Below are positions 1 to 10,461 of a stretch of 64,000 nt of DNA, piece by piece. The notes below the pieces were generated by a model. It saw only the letters and a list, made by a program, of their open reading frames with translations, was not told the DNA's origin and searched no databases. This stretch comes from Botryococcus braunii (taxonomy: Eukaryota > Chlorophyta > Trebouxiophyceae): NCBI GenBank assembly GCA_002005505.1, contig KV908339.1:835557-899556 (forward strand), written 5' to 3'. The first letter of the stretch is position 1, and the number at the start of each line of letters is the position of its first letter. A program made the position numbers and the translations under genes.

Positions 1-3000
1 CGGCATCAACATAGCCTTCTAGCTCAGGGCCCTTTCCACCCAGAGTAAGAGCTAACTCTCTGGTATCTCTCAAGTACTTCAGCACTCGAATGGCCTCATT
101 CCAGTGTGAGGTAGTGGGTGTCATTCTATACCTTGACAACACTCCAACAGCCTGAGAAATGTCAGGCCGGGTCGTATTGGCTATGTACAGTAACGATCCA
201 ATTAACTCGCAGTATCGATGACCAGGTGGCAGAGGGGTACCAGCCCCATGTGACATACCATCTGAGGACTCGGGTCTGCTGCTAGCCACGAAGTCCTTGG
301 ACATGGGGGTATCAACCCCACGTCCATCATCAGCAACGCCAAACTTCTCCACAAGAGCATCAATCTTGGGAGTGCAACTCATGGAAATAGTGCCCTGAAC
401 TCTATTGCGTAGGACCTGACACCCCAGGAAATCATTCACCTCTCCCAAATCATGGATGGTGAAGTCCTTCTTCAATAACTCTTTCCCCCACTCAATCTCT
501 GCAACCACTCTGGCAACTATGAGAAGATCATCGACATAAACAAGAATAAACGACAGATTACCATCAGGGGCCCTCCTGATGTATACCCCAGCGTCGCTCT
601 TGCACACACTATACCCCATCACGCTCAACTTGTCGCTCAAGGTCTTGTGCCAAGCCCGTGGGGCTTGCTTAAGACCGTAGAGTGCCTTCCTGAGCTTGCA
701 CACAACTCTCGTGTTGCCATTCTCAAATCCTGGTGGTTGGGTCACATAGACCTCTTCCTCCAACTCCCCATTGAGAAAAGCTGTCTTGATATCCACTTGG
801 TGGATCTCAAGATTTTGTGTGGCAGCCACTGCCAGCACAGCTCTCCTAGCACCATAGCTGCTGGTAGGTGCAAAAACCTCACCAACATCTATACCAGGAA
901 TCTGTCTGCAACCCTGGGCAACCAATCTTGCTTTAAACCGAGTGACATTCCCATGTGCATCGTTTTTTGTAGAAAAAATCCAATGAACAGGGATAACTTT
1001 CTGCCCATGGGGTCTTTCCACATACTGCATAACCTCATGGGTGTCTAAAGACTCCATCTCCTCTTGCATTGCCTGCTGCCAAAACTCCCACTGAGGTGAG
1101 CGCTGGGCTTCCCTCAAGTTTGAGGGCACGTGAACTTTTCCCAACGTGACAGAAGGTACACTCTGTACCTTATGCTGTGGTGCAGCAGGGCTGTCAGCCT
1201 TACTGATGCTGTTCCCTTCTCTCTCTCTCTCTCCCTGGTTGCCAGAATAAGGTACATTATGTACCTTATGCTGGGACTGGGCAGTACTGCCGGGATTATC
1301 TGATTCCTTCTCAAGTCTCTCTCTCTCTCCTTGACTACTGGACTCATGTGCAGCACCCTTACATTCTCGCACCTTCCGCAATGCAGAGGGGAGCAGCAGC
1401 TCTCTCTCTCTCCTGGACTCACACTTGGGCACACTACCCAGACTTGCCTGAGCTGCGCCTACAATGTCAGCCTGCACACCATAAGCATGACTAGCCAGTG
1501 ACTGGGATTGGGCACCAGCTTCCCCTACTGCTGGCATGTCTAACCCACTGCTCTCATCTCTTACATCTGCACCGAACATAGCCTCGACTGTCTCAACCTG
1601 CCCCTGCATATCAGGGAGACCAACCATGTTTGGCTCACTCACAATTGCCTGACCTGGGTCAGGGGCATGCAATGGGATGTCAGAATGCTCTCTCCTAGCC
1701 ACGCGCTGTACATAACGCTGCTCCCTTGTAAGGGTGGTCCCTGGAGGAAGGGGAATTTGTGACTTCCCCTGCATTCGCAACCCCTCTTGTACCTTCTGCA
1801 TTTTTTCTACCTGGGATTGAGTTTCTACACCCCCCCTGGCCAGATTCTGCATATGCTCAAGCACCGACCACGAGTGCTGAGATGGTTCTGGGGTCCCAAC
1901 AGTAGAATCCAGGCTGGTGGGGTTTCCTTGGTCATGTGCTGCTGTAGTCCCGTCTCCAGACTGATCCCCAGCACAGAGTCCAGAGGTCCCAGGAGCCCCA
2001 GTGGAAAGCGTCTCCACTCCATGGTCATCCTCCTCATCCCAGAACGTGGGTGGAGCAGCAGAGGGAATTGCTTGAGGCGTTGCCAGATTCTCACTGCCAA
2101 GGGGGGGTGATATCCTAGAATCATAGACAGACCCAGGCTGGACCTTTGATAGACCCACTCTCTCAGCCCCCCTCAAGTGCTCAATAAAGCTGACGTCCCT
2201 ACTCTCCTTCCACACTCCATTCCCCACGTACACACGATACGCTTTAGACTGGGGACAATAACCAGTAAACATCCCAGGGATGGTCTTGGGCCCAAAAACA
2301 GACCTTTGGCCACTGGGAATGTGCACATGGGCTACACAGCCAAACGTGCGCAGCACAGACACATCAGGTTTGACACCAAAGAATAATTCCATGGGGGTCA
2401 GGGACCTGCCTGAAGTAGGACCCACATTGTAGAGGAGGGTAGCTGTCTCAAGCGCCTCCTTCCAAAGGGAGGGGTCTGCTGCAGCATGGACCAACAGAGT
2501 CCTTGTTCGCTCCTTCAGGGTCCTATTCATCCTCTCTGCCACCCCATTCTGCTGAGGCGTGTAGGGCGCTGAGGACTCCATCTTAGTGCCCTGCTGAGCA
2601 CAAAACTCTTTGAATTGCTGGTTCAGGAACTCTGAACCCCTGTCAGTCCTCACACACTTCACAACCGTGCCTCGTTGGGTCTGCCAAAAACGGAGCAGGT
2701 CTATCACAGCCTTTGGGATGCAATCCTTTGACTTCACAGGCAGGGAGGCAACTTGGTGTGAACTTTCATCCACTACAGTGACCCAATATCGTTCACCTGT
2801 GATGGCAGGAGGTGATATGGGACCCACAGTATCCACATGGACTCTATCGAGTGGGTGATGTGCAGGCCTGGAAGATACAGGGAAAGGAGGTCTGGAGTGT
2901 TTCCCTTGTATACACGATTCACAGTGCTTGGGGCACTCAGAGCAGGGAGCAAGGGAGATATTGATTCCTGTAACCAGATCTTCCTTGGAGAACCTCTGCA

Positions 3001-4768
3001 TGCTGCTGGCACCAGGATGACCTAACCTAGCATGCCACAGAGATCTCTCGCTACACACGTGTCCTTTCCTAAGATGAGATGCCTCAGCCATGTGATCAAT
3101 ATGTCTGCAGCCAACTTGCTGCCCTCTGACAGGACTAACAAACTCCAAAAAAAACAGACCTCGTGCGCGGGTGATATCTCCACACCACCCTTCAGGTCCC
3201 TTCATGGCTGTGTAACCACCTGCAGTGTCAGTCAGGAAAGATGCTCCATCCTGAATTGCACCAGTGACTGAAATGAGGTTGGTATGCGCAGAAGGAACAC
3301 ACTGCACATTGTGCAGCCAGAATACTTCGTGCCTTGCATTCACAAGGCATACAGACCCAGATGCAATGATTCCTCCCTTGGCGTCTGAGGTTGCCAAGTG
3401 CAGAGGAAGAGGCTGTCTATGCATAACTGGATTATGGAGCAATGAGAGATCATTGACTATATGCACAGAGGCACCACTATCTATTAACCAAGATGTGCTG
3501 CTAGCTCCATGCGAAGTTGGGGCAAGCACATTGAGAGAGATAAACATCGCCTCACCAGAAGGAGGGGGTGGAGGTGGTAAATGCCACCCCGGAAACGTGT
3601 GTTGACTTGTTGGATAGTTATATGCTGAAGGAGGTCCAGGGCTGGAAGCGGATGAAGGCGGGCCACCCCGGCCAGATCCATGGTCCCACCAGGCTTGAGG
3701 AGACGACTGTGGGCCTCCCTGGCCCCAGTAAGCTGCAGGCCCAACGCTTGCCGCTTGCATGTTTTGATGCAGAGCCTGCAGCTGCCTGAGCGGTCCGCAG
3801 TCAGTCATGAAGTGGCCCTTTGCCTTGCAGAAGTGGCATGTAAGCTCCTCTCTGGGCCTTCTTGCCCTGCCAGGTCCACGCCCCCTGCCACCAAAAGTAG
3901 TTGCAGAGGGGCCAGCGGGAGGCTGTTCGTTTGCTGGTAGTGCTGCTCCAACTCCCGGTACTGCTCCCACTCCTGGTGCAGCTCCAGCGCTTGATGACGC
4001 TCCAGCTACCCCCCCAGAGGGACCAGCCACTGCTGCAGCTGCCATGGCCTGAGGTGTTCCCTCTGCAGGTGGGTCCTTGTACCCACGGCTGGCTGCGGCG
4101 CGCAGGATTCTTTGAATCAGCTCCAATGGCGGCTTGTCGGTTGCCATAACCTCCAGGGACTCGAGCCTCAGCACAGGAGGGAGGCCCTTCACCATCAGCT
4201 CCCCAACATTGTGGTCCAAGAGGATGAACGCGTTGTTTCTGAGACTTGTAGCCAGATCCATCATTCTGTAGAGGTAGACCTTGAGTGTCTCCCCTGTCTT
4301 GATGCCCTGCTCCATTTCCTTGTACCACTCAAGGTTGATGTCTTGGTTGCTCCCTCCAGTGTGACTGTTCTTCACCCACGCGATGAAGTCGAACGCTGCT
4401 TTGTGGCATGAGATCTGAGAATGCCAGATGACTGGAACTGACTGGATCAGCCACTGCTTGATGGCTGAGTTCTCCACCGACCCTGGCATTGGCCTCTCCA
4501 AAGCCGCTCTGACCCCCTTGGTGTTTGCGCACGCCTCCAAATTTTCATACCAAAATTCAAAATTGCGCCCTCCATCATCAAGCATGACAGTCATCTTTGG
4601 ATTAGAGGTATTGGGGATGTAGGCTGCCTTGTCAATCTCCACCTTTGGTTCTGCAGTGGCTGATTGTGTCCCGGTCATAGACTGCCATGGAGTGGCCCCA
4701 TTGACTTCTCCAGGTTGAGACATTGCTGTTTCACTGCTACTTTCCTTTTCTTTGCCCCTTTTTGTCAT
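1..4768 (-). CDS. Copia Gag-Pol polyprotein of A1 (C-terminus outside window)
   Basis: Open reading frame from ATG 4766-4768 running off the window start. It encodes, in order, Gag, a CCHC zinc knuckle (CHFCKAKGHFMTDC), aspartic protease (LIDSGASVHIVND), integrase (HHCC finger; VDTVGP, TDRGSEF and QQNGVAER blocks) and reverse transcriptase (YVDDLLIVA). I saw no frameshift against the intact A2 copy, so the ORF was probably functional at insertion. The start was chosen because it is the same first in-frame ATG as in A2 (MTKRGKEKE). The linker between integrase and RT holds Arg-Glu runs from CT microsatellites in the coding strand. The product would make virus-like particles and copy and integrate the element. 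Confidence 0.88.
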   Translation of the reverse strand, partial: MTKRGKEKESSSETAMSQPGEVNGATPWQSMTGTQSATAEPKVEIDKAAYIPNTSNPKMTVMLDDGGRNFEFWYENLEACANTKGVRAALERPMPGSVENSAIKQWLIQSVPVIWHSQISCHKAAFDFIAWVKNSHTGGSNQDINLEWYKEMEQGIKTGETLKVYLYRMMDLATSLRNNAFILLDHNVGELMVKGLPPVLRLESLEVMATDKPPLELIQRILRAAASRGYKDPPAEGTPQAMAAAAVAGPSGGVAGASSSAGAAPGVGAVPGVGAALPANEQPPAGPSATTFGGRGRGPGRARRPREELTCHFCKAKGHFMTDCGPLRQLQALHQNMQAASVGPAAYWGQGGPQSSPQAWWDHGSGRGGPPSSASSPGPPSAYNYPTSQHTFPGWHLPPPPPPSGEAMFISLNVLAPTSHGASSTSWLIDSGASVHIVNDLSLLHNPVMHRQPLPLHLATSDAKGGIIASGSVCLVNARHEVFWLHNVQCVPSAHTNLISVTGAIQDGASFLTDTAGGYTAMKGPEGWCGDITRARGLFFLEFVSPVRGQQVGCRHIDHMAEASHLRKGHVCSERSLWHARLGHPGASSMQRFSKEDLVTGINISLAPCSECPKHCESCIQGKHSRPPFPVSSRPAHHPLDRVHVDTVGPISPPAITGERYWVTVVDESSHQVASLPVKSKDCIPKAVIDLLRFWQTQRGTVVKCVRTDRGSEFLNQQFKEFCAQQGTKMESSAPYTPQQNGVAERMNRTLKERTRTLLVHAAADPSLWKEALETATLLYNVGPTSGRSLTPMELFFGVKPDVSVLRTFGCVAHVHIPSGQRSVFGPKTIPGMFTGYCPQSKAYRVYVGNGVWKESRDVSFIEHLRGAERVGLSKVQPGSVYDSRISPPLGSENLATPQAIPSAAPPTFWDEEDDHGVETLSTGAPGTSGLCAGDQSGDGTTAAHDQGNPTSLDSTVGTPEPSQHSWSVLEHMQNLARGGVETQSQVEKMQKVQEGLRMQGKSQIPLPPGTTLTREQRYVQRVARREHSDIPLHAPDPGQAIVSEPNMVGLPDMQGQVETVEAMFGADVRDESSGLDMPAVGEAGAQSQSLASHAYGVQADIVGAAQASLGSVPKCESRRERELLLPSALRKVRECKGAAHESSSQGERERLEKESDNPGSTAQSQHKVHNVPYSGNQGEREREGNSISKADSPAAPQHKVQSVPSVTLGKVHVPSNLREAQRSPQWEFWQQAMQEEMESLDTHEVMQYVERPHGQKVIPVHWIFSTKNDAHGNVTRFKARLVAQGCRQIPGIDVGEVFAPTSSYGARRAVLAVAATQNLEIHQVDIKTAFLNGELEEEVYVTQPPGFENGNTRVVCKLRKALYGLKQAPRAWHKTLSDKLSVMGYSVCKSDAGVYIRRAPDGNLSFILVYVDDLLIVARVVAEIEWGKELLKKDFTIHDLGEVNDFLGCQVLRNRVQGTISMSCTPKIDALVEKFGVADDGRGVDTPMSKDFVASSRPESSDGMSHGAGTPLPPGHRYCELIGSLLYIANTTRPDISQAVGVLSRYRMTPTTSHWNEAIRVLKYLRDTRELALTLGGKGPELEGYVDA

Positions 4769-5144
4769 ACTATTGTCACTTCACCAGCCAAACTTACTCA
4801 TAAACTTCTGGAATGCAGCAATACCCTACAATTCCCTCCATGTCATGGAAATTTACCAGCCAGTCTTGCACAGTAGTAGCAGATATGTTCCCCTCAGAAG
4901 TTTGCGCCGGAGTCCGGCCCGACTCACTCAGTGCTTCTAGACAACGTCTATGAATGATAAAGCACAGCTAAAACTTCAATTATGAATTTCCCAGAAAGGT
5001 AAACTGTGAGTAAGATAATGGTCCTGGTACACTCGAGTTCCCTTGCGCCGCTGCGCCATGCTCGAGCTCCTTTGTTGACGCTTACGTCTGACCCATCCGT
5101 AGACGACCTTCACTCCTGCTTTTACTTGGCTCAGCTGGAAGGGC

Positions 5145-5158
5145 GTGGGCCCATAACC
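5145..5158 (-). promoter_or_regulatory. Primer-binding site of A1 (half-tRNA type)
   Basis: Plus-strand GTGGGCCCATAACC abuts the LTR end. It equals the anticodon arm of plant initiator tRNA-Met, so the element RNA is complementary to an internal tRNA segment and not to its 3' end. Confidence 0.75.
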
Positions 5159-5642
5159 TGTGAAAGGTTATGGGCAATCGGCTTTCCCTGTACAAAGCAG
5201 ACAGGTCGTCAATAGACGAAGTTACTCCAGCTACAGTCCGTACGACTGTCTGCTGAGTGCCACACACAACTGTCGGACAAGACTAGCATCTGGTGATGCC
5301 CAGCATCTTTCACAACCAGTTCCGTTACATCATTATCTTGTACACAAGCACCGATCAAGCAATCACTAGATAAGGCTCTAGACGGCTACGTTCAAGTACA
5401 TGCCTATACTCCCTGAAGTCACTGTCCCTTATCTGTTTGAGTGACTACAGGGTACACTAAGCTTGTTCACTCTCACAATAGCAACAATGATACAACACAC
5501 ACTGCCGCACCGTACCTGTACAAAGCAGACAGGTCGTCAATAGACGAAGTTACTCCAGCTACAGTCCGTACGACTGTCTGCTGAGTGCCACACACAACTG
5601 TCGGACAAGACTAGCATCTGGTGATGCCCAGCATCTTTCACA
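5159..5642 (-). repeat. 5' LTR of A1, shortened form
   Basis: Matches the A2 LTR from its TGTGAAAGG end through the second internal 135-bp unit, then stops at CTTTCACA (5635-5642). The roughly 210 bp that follow in A2 (the start of U3) are absent. The ends TGTGAAAG and CTTTCACA are perfect inverted repeats ending TG..CA, so this may be a real shorter LTR variant and not a simple truncation. Confidence 0.8.
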
Positions 5643-5691
5643 ATATGGAACCCTTCTGGCTGATGAATGAAGACCTTCTCTTCAAGGTCGC
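5643..5691 (-). pseudogene. Copia X reverse transcriptase fragment
   Basis: Minus-strand codons read GDLEEKVFIHQPEGFHI, the conserved copia RT block that follows the FLHGD sequence ending at 7143. Element T split the two halves and A1 removed or displaced what follows. Confidence 0.85.
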
Positions 5692-5856
5692 TGTAGCGCG
5701 CCGGTAGGCAGACGGTGCCGGGGCTCGTCCCCGCACGTGCCGGGCGGTACATTGGTACTGGGTGTAGCCTCGTAGGCTCGCACAGTATATGGTATGGTGT
5801 TCGGACCATACTAGCACTTTCGTCGGTGCACGGCCATCCTTTGCAAGAATATTACA
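5692..5856 (+). repeat. 5' LTR of element T
   Basis: 165 bp, TG...CA, matching 6978-7142 as far as compared by eye, which suggests a young insertion. Confidence 0.9.
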
Positions 5857-6977
5857 TTTTGGTGGCCCATATCCAAGTCGGTGGACTTGCGATGTTGGTT
5901 GTTGATCCTGCTTGACGCTTAAGTGTGTCTTACGGATGGTGTAGATGCTTAAGTGTGTCTTCGTTGCTGCCTGTCGTTCTATTTGGGTTGTTTCCCACTA
6001 GATCGAAGGATCAACAACACCTTGGTATCTAGTTCATGGACTTTGGTTGGGAGAATCTATTCTTCGCACCCATATAAGATCCGATGACGGGGATGGTTCT
6101 GGCCTACGAAGGTCGACGCCAAGCTTGGTGTGTGGATCCAAGCAAGAAAGTTCGGATTTTTCTGTAATCTTTCTAATGGCGTTTGGCTCCGCCGTTTCCG
6201 TGGGGACGGTGGGGGAGGAAGGTGGCACTTCACGATGGTGAGTGTGCGCTTCCCCTCGTTTGGTTTGCTTTGGGTTGCTAATCCTTTGCAATTGTTTTTC
6301 AACTTGCATTGCCTTAATGAAACTTTGGTGTTTCGAGCATATCGTTGGGGTTTCGGTGGTAAAGTGTCAACTTTTCCGGATGCCGATCTTACACGGATAT
6401 GACGAGGTCTTGCTTTGTTGATTGGCGCCGAGAAGCATGGAGCTGAAAATACTTTCTATTTTCACAGTCTCTTTTAGTGCTCGGTTTGCTTAGTACTGCA
6501 TTTATGGGGCCGTTGGAAAATGCCATAAATGTGGATTGAGCTTTGCATGCTGGTTTTGCTTCCATCATTGCATAATGAAGGATTTGTTCTTTTGTGTTGC
6601 GGCACATTAGACACTTCTTTTGTCTGCCTGGCCCAGTTGCCTCTGCTCCTTGCCTGGCATTGGTCCATAGACCCGTTCACCACGTGGGCCTCGTGGTGGG
6701 CAACGTGTCTTTGGGGGGAGGAGAGAGGGAGAGAGGAAGCTTACGCTGGATAGTGAGAAGAGAAAGAGAGATGAGGCTTACGTTGGGAGGTGAGAGCTGT
6801 GTACCCCATAGGGGAGTGACCATATGATGACGGCCTTTGGCTGATGGTTGCGCTACAAGTTCCACGAGGCGTTGAAGCGATTCTCTAGGGTGTCTTCTCA
6901 CATAAGGCATAAAAGCGACTCTCTAGACATCTCCTCTTAGGACCTCGCAGGAGCTTGGTCACCTAGGAGGGGGAGAA

Positions 6978-7142
6978 TGTAGCGCGCCGGTAGGCAGACG
7001 GTGCCGGGGCTCGTCCCCGCACGTGCCGGGCGGTACATTGGTACTGGGTGTAGCCTCGTAGGCTCGCACAGTATATGGTATGGTGTTCGGACCATACTAG
7101 CACTTTCGTCGGTGCACGGCCATCCTTTGCAAGAATATTACA
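6978..7142 (+). repeat. 3' LTR of element T
   Basis: Direct repeat of 5692-5856, followed by target duplication GTCGC. Confidence 0.9.
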
Positions 7143-8180
7143 GTCGCCATGTAAAAATGCAGTACTCACATCCATCTGACGGACCTGCATATTTCTCTCA
7201 ACTGCTCTAGAAAGCACATATCTCAAGGTTGAATGCTTAGAGACAGGTGCATAAACCTCAGTGTAATCAACACCATAAATTTGTTTAAAACCTTTGGCAA
7301 CCAGCCTGGCTTTAAACCTCTCAATTTCACCAATTTCAGAAAGCTTGACTTTGTAAACCCATTTCACTGGCAGAGCCTTTTTCTTTGTCTTGTCATCAAC
7401 CACCACATATGACCAGGTGCCTAATGCCTTGAGTGAATTCATCTCATCTTGCATTGCACTAACCCACTTATCACTCTCAGGCGAATTTATGGCTTCAATA
7501 TATGTTGCAGGCTCTACAATCAGAGTGTCTTTCTGAACTTGAACATAACCACAGAATATTTCAGCTTGATTTGTCTCATTTTGCAGCACAGTATTCGTAA
7601 CTCCATCAGGATATCTGCCCCCAAAGAGACCTGCAGGTGTGTGTGAGATGCCTGCACCTTGAAAATCAAACTCAACAGGCTCAAGTTGGGATTCAGGAGC
7701 CTCATTAACTATACCTTTCTGGATGACCACTTGTGGAACGTCCTGAACGGGACGCGGGTCCAAGCCATGAGGTTCAGGATCTGCAGTGCCCTGATTTTCC
7801 CCAAGGTTAGCATTATTTTGACCAATGAATTTAGCCCTCTCAAGGTTTAATTCATCAAACCTTATGACACTTGGATCAGTGCCCAAAGGGGCCAAAGAGA
7901 CACGGGACAAGTCTTCAGAAATTCCATGCACATCTTCTCCATTGACTGTAGTTTCAGAATCTTCAGGAGAATCCTCTTCATCATTCACTACATCAAGGAG
8001 ATCAGGCATTTCATCATCATCAGACAAAGTCTCCTCAAACTTCACAAATTGTCTTGCACACACTGTAACTGTGGAATCTATGAGAACACGATAGTTCTTG
8101 CCGTGCCCATCATAGCCCAAGAAAATGCCCTCCATACTGACAAGACCAAATTTACCATCCCTTTTTGACTTTTCTATCAT
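7143..8180 (-). pseudogene. Copia X integrase C-terminus and reverse transcriptase, N-terminal part
   Basis: The frame starting at 8180 gives [12 protein letters not shown], the end of the integrase domain, a long acidic linker, then RT blocks: [51 protein letters not shown] and [13 protein letters not shown]. It is cut at 7143 by element T; the formal ORF runs on into the T LTR with unrelated residues. A one-base frameshift in a T run (about 8193-8198) separates it from the upstream integrase frame, so the polyprotein is broken. Confidence 0.85.
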
Positions 8181-9331
8181 GACATGACACTTGCTCCCAA
8201 AAACACGTAATGACTGACATCAGGAACAGTGCCAAACCACATCTCAAAAGGGGTTTTGTCATGATTTGCAATTGCAGACAAATTCCTGATATAATTTGCA
8301 GTTAGGAGAGAGTCACCCCAATATTCTGGAGGTAGGCTCGAGGCAGTCAGCATGGCTCTTGCTTTCTCCTGCAGAGTCATGTTCAACCTCTCAATTTTCC
8401 CATTTTGTTGATGGGCATATGGTGCAGTCTTTTGATGGACTGCACCATTCTTCCTGCAGAGTTTTTCTAACCTAGAAAACTTAGTACCATTGTCGGTCCT
8501 GATAAACTTTACCTTGCACTCGTGCTGGGTCTTCCACTCAGTCAATAAATTTACTGCCTCTCTTGATGCATCTGCCTTTGACTTGAGTAGGATAGTTGCT
8601 GACATCTCAGAAAATTCATCTAAGACATTAAGTGCATATTTTTCATCATCATACGTTTCTGGTGAAATTGGACCCATAAGGTCCATATGCACAACTTCTA
8701 ACTTACTGGTGCAAGCATTGCCTGTGGGTTTGGAAGGTTGCACGGTTTGCTTCCCATGCAGACAAGCACTGCAGACACCTTTGTTTCCTATTGAATTTGA
8801 GAAATCAGAAGAGGGGAGTTTTATCCCTTTTACCATTTTTCCCTTCATCATTCTTACCATATATGCTGGAGACAAGTGTCCCAGCCTCTGGTGCCACAGG
8901 TCTGCATCCCTGTGAATCATCTGAACATTGCATGCCTCTACAAACTTAGTCTCAGGATGGAAGGAGACATGTTTGTCGGGTAGAGCTAAGTCCACCAGCC
9001 CCTGATAAGGGAAAGCATGCTCAGCATTGCCTAAGTGGTACCCATTGGAATCTGTGAGATAACAATCAATACCCATGATGTTGACATTGATACCATCTAA
9101 ATATGCCTTGCCCACAGATAGGAGGTATTTCTTGATAGAGGGAACATGCTTGACATTATGCAAGAACAAGGAACTGCCAGACTCGAGGAACACTTGCATG
9201 GTGCCTTCACCCATAATTTCCTCTGACATGCCATTTGCCACAATTAGCCTTTGTGGCACATCAAATTTGACATAGTCTGTCATGTTATCACTTGAAGGGG
9301 AAATGTGATCAGTTGAACCTGAGTCTATAAG
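8177..9331 (-). pseudogene. Copia X protease end and integrase
   Basis: The protease motif LIDSGSTDHIS lies at the right end beside the solo LTR. It is followed by the integrase HHCC finger (LWHQRLGHLS, CSACLHGKQ) and the catalytic blocks VVHMDLMGPI, FIRTDNGTKF and YAHQQNGKIERLN (D, D and E residues kept). This protease type (DSGSTDH) is the usual plant copia form and differs from the DSGASVHLVN of A, B and C, so X belongs to another lineage. The first ATG in the track is internal; the true polyprotein starts at 31110. Confidence 0.88.
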
Positions 9332-9533
9332 TGTAACGGCAGGAAGCTGCCAGGTCCAATGCCAGGATTTCGGGCAGGAAGCTGCCGGGTCCTGAAATGA
9401 AAGCTCTGGAAAGTGGCAAGCGTCCTGGCGTCGAAGGAAGTCCTGGTGCTGACCGGCTTGTAACAGATTCCGCTGAATGCTCTAACCTGACTGGTGTCTC
9501 GTGTCTCTCTCTCTCTCTTCCTTTGCCACCACA
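9332..9533 (+). repeat. Solo LTR of the chromovirus G family
   Basis: 202 bp, TGTAACGGCAGG...GCCACCACA, the same family as the LTRs at 11329-11530 and 29896-30099 but with several differences. Perfect flanking ATAAG (9327-9331, 9534-9538) shows a complete insertion that lost its interior by LTR-LTR recombination. It splits the X protease codons. Confidence 0.93.
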
Positions 9534-9669
9534 ATAAGCCAAGCTGGTAGGGAGGGTTGAGAGATTACTGTATCCCTCTTAACACAATTGGTTTGTGCTC
9601 TCCTCTCCTGAGCTGCAAGCTTAGGGCACGTTGTCTTGGTGTGCCCTGGATTCCAGTATTGACATATTA
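9534..9669 (-). pseudogene. Copia X Gag C-terminus with defective zinc knuckle
   Basis: Minus-strand frame reads CQYWNPGHTKTTCPKL. The CCHC knuckle expected for copia Gag has its second Cys replaced by Trp (TGG). The fragment lies between the TIR element and the solo LTR and joins in frame with the Gag piece beyond 10462 once the TIR element and one TTA are removed. Confidence 0.8.
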
Positions 9670-10461
9670 CACCCCGTGACATAAGTCTCCGGGTTTGGTA
9701 CTTTACAATTTGCTGATGTTTTTGAGCAGAATACACAGCGTGCATGCCCCAAGTTTGGCATGCAAGCTGTGCGTGAGCATAGAAAGCTACTGACGAAAAA
9801 TCACGGTCAATAATATCTTTTTAAAGGTACAGCACTTCGAAGACTATGAACCCCCAAAAAGTGGCTCTTTGAAAAACAGCACTATCAAGGTATTGCCCTG
9901 GCTCGCACCTTTGCATTTTCCTCACACTCCGCGAGGGGGTTCCGACCCCAGCCTTCCAGCCCAGTGGGAAGGAGTATTCAATGTCCTCCAGTCATTTTTT
10001 TAAAAGTTTATTTCTCACCTATGCACAATGGAGCGTGCAAAAAAAGTGATTGAATCCGGCAAAAACTCACGCCGGATTCTTCAATCTTGGGAAAACGCTC
10101 TAGCTCCCAGAAACCATCATCGATTTTTCCCAAACCAACCCCAACTCATGTGTATGAATATTCACATCCAACGCATCAAGTTTTATGATTTTTAAAGCTC
10201 TGTGCAGGGAGTTAGGTACACCTACACACAGGGGTCCGTGTTTCGGTTGCCACGTTGCTGATTACAGGCTGTACGGCAGCGGCGAATCTGTACCTCAAAT
10301 CAATCATGGGCCGGACACAAACTGTGACATCAGGTAACTAATCACCGGAACTACCTATCAGAGGTCACATTTCATAATTTCATTGCGTACGGACAGGGAC
10401 AAGTTAGAGGCCTTCAAGTCGATGGGTACCGCTAAAACCCGGAGACTTATGTCACGGGGTG
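9670..10461. mobile_element. Non-autonomous DNA transposon with 27-bp TIRs
   Basis: The ends CACCCCGTGACATAAGTC... (9670-9696) and its exact inverse (10435-10461) form perfect 27-bp terminal inverted repeats flanked by the 3-bp duplication TTA (9667-9669, 10462-10464). The 792-bp interior has no ORF. A 3-bp TTA target fits PIF/Harbinger; ends beginning CAC with a 3-bp duplication also fit CACTA/EnSpm. I cannot decide. A second inverted repeat lies inside (10048-10086). It is inserted in the Gag codons of X. Confidence 0.88.

Larger units (their letters stand above)
1..5642 (-). mobile_element. Copia element A1, cut by the window edge
   Basis: Minus-strand Ty1/copia element almost identical to A2 (offset 3187 bp); by eye there are about a dozen substitutions over some 4.8 kb. 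The window starts inside the RNase H region, so its 3' end and 3' LTR are missing. It is inserted into the reverse transcriptase region of old copia X: X codons stop at 5643 exactly where the A1 LTR begins. Its 5' LTR is shorter than that of A2 (484 against 694 bp). The left target-site copy lies outside the window, so insertion cannot be confirmed by TSD. Confidence 0.9.
5692..7142 (+). mobile_element. TRIM-like non-coding LTR element T
   Basis: Two 165-bp direct repeats (5692-5856 and 6978-7142), each TGTAGCGCG...AATATTACA, flank 1121 bp with no convincing ORF. The 5-bp duplication GTCGC (5687-5691 and 7143-7147) is perfect. A TGGTGGCCCATATCC primer-site-like stretch follows the left LTR after two or three bases, and a purine tract GGAGGGGGAGAA (6966-6977) precedes the right LTR, giving plus orientation. 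Short LTRs, short interior and no proteins fit terminal-repeat retrotransposons in miniature, which are mobilised by other elements. The inner sequence has a GA-rich stretch near 6715-6775. Confidence 0.9.

Noticed and set aside
647..1048. Plus-strand frames across A1, A2, B and C, also seen as identical pairs 3187 bp apart
   Set aside because: Antisense shadows of the copia polyproteins; the pairs only reflect the two A copies.
5145..5158. Initiator tRNA-Met match considered as a tRNA gene
   Set aside because: Only the anticodon arm is present, always next to an LTR; it is a primer site.
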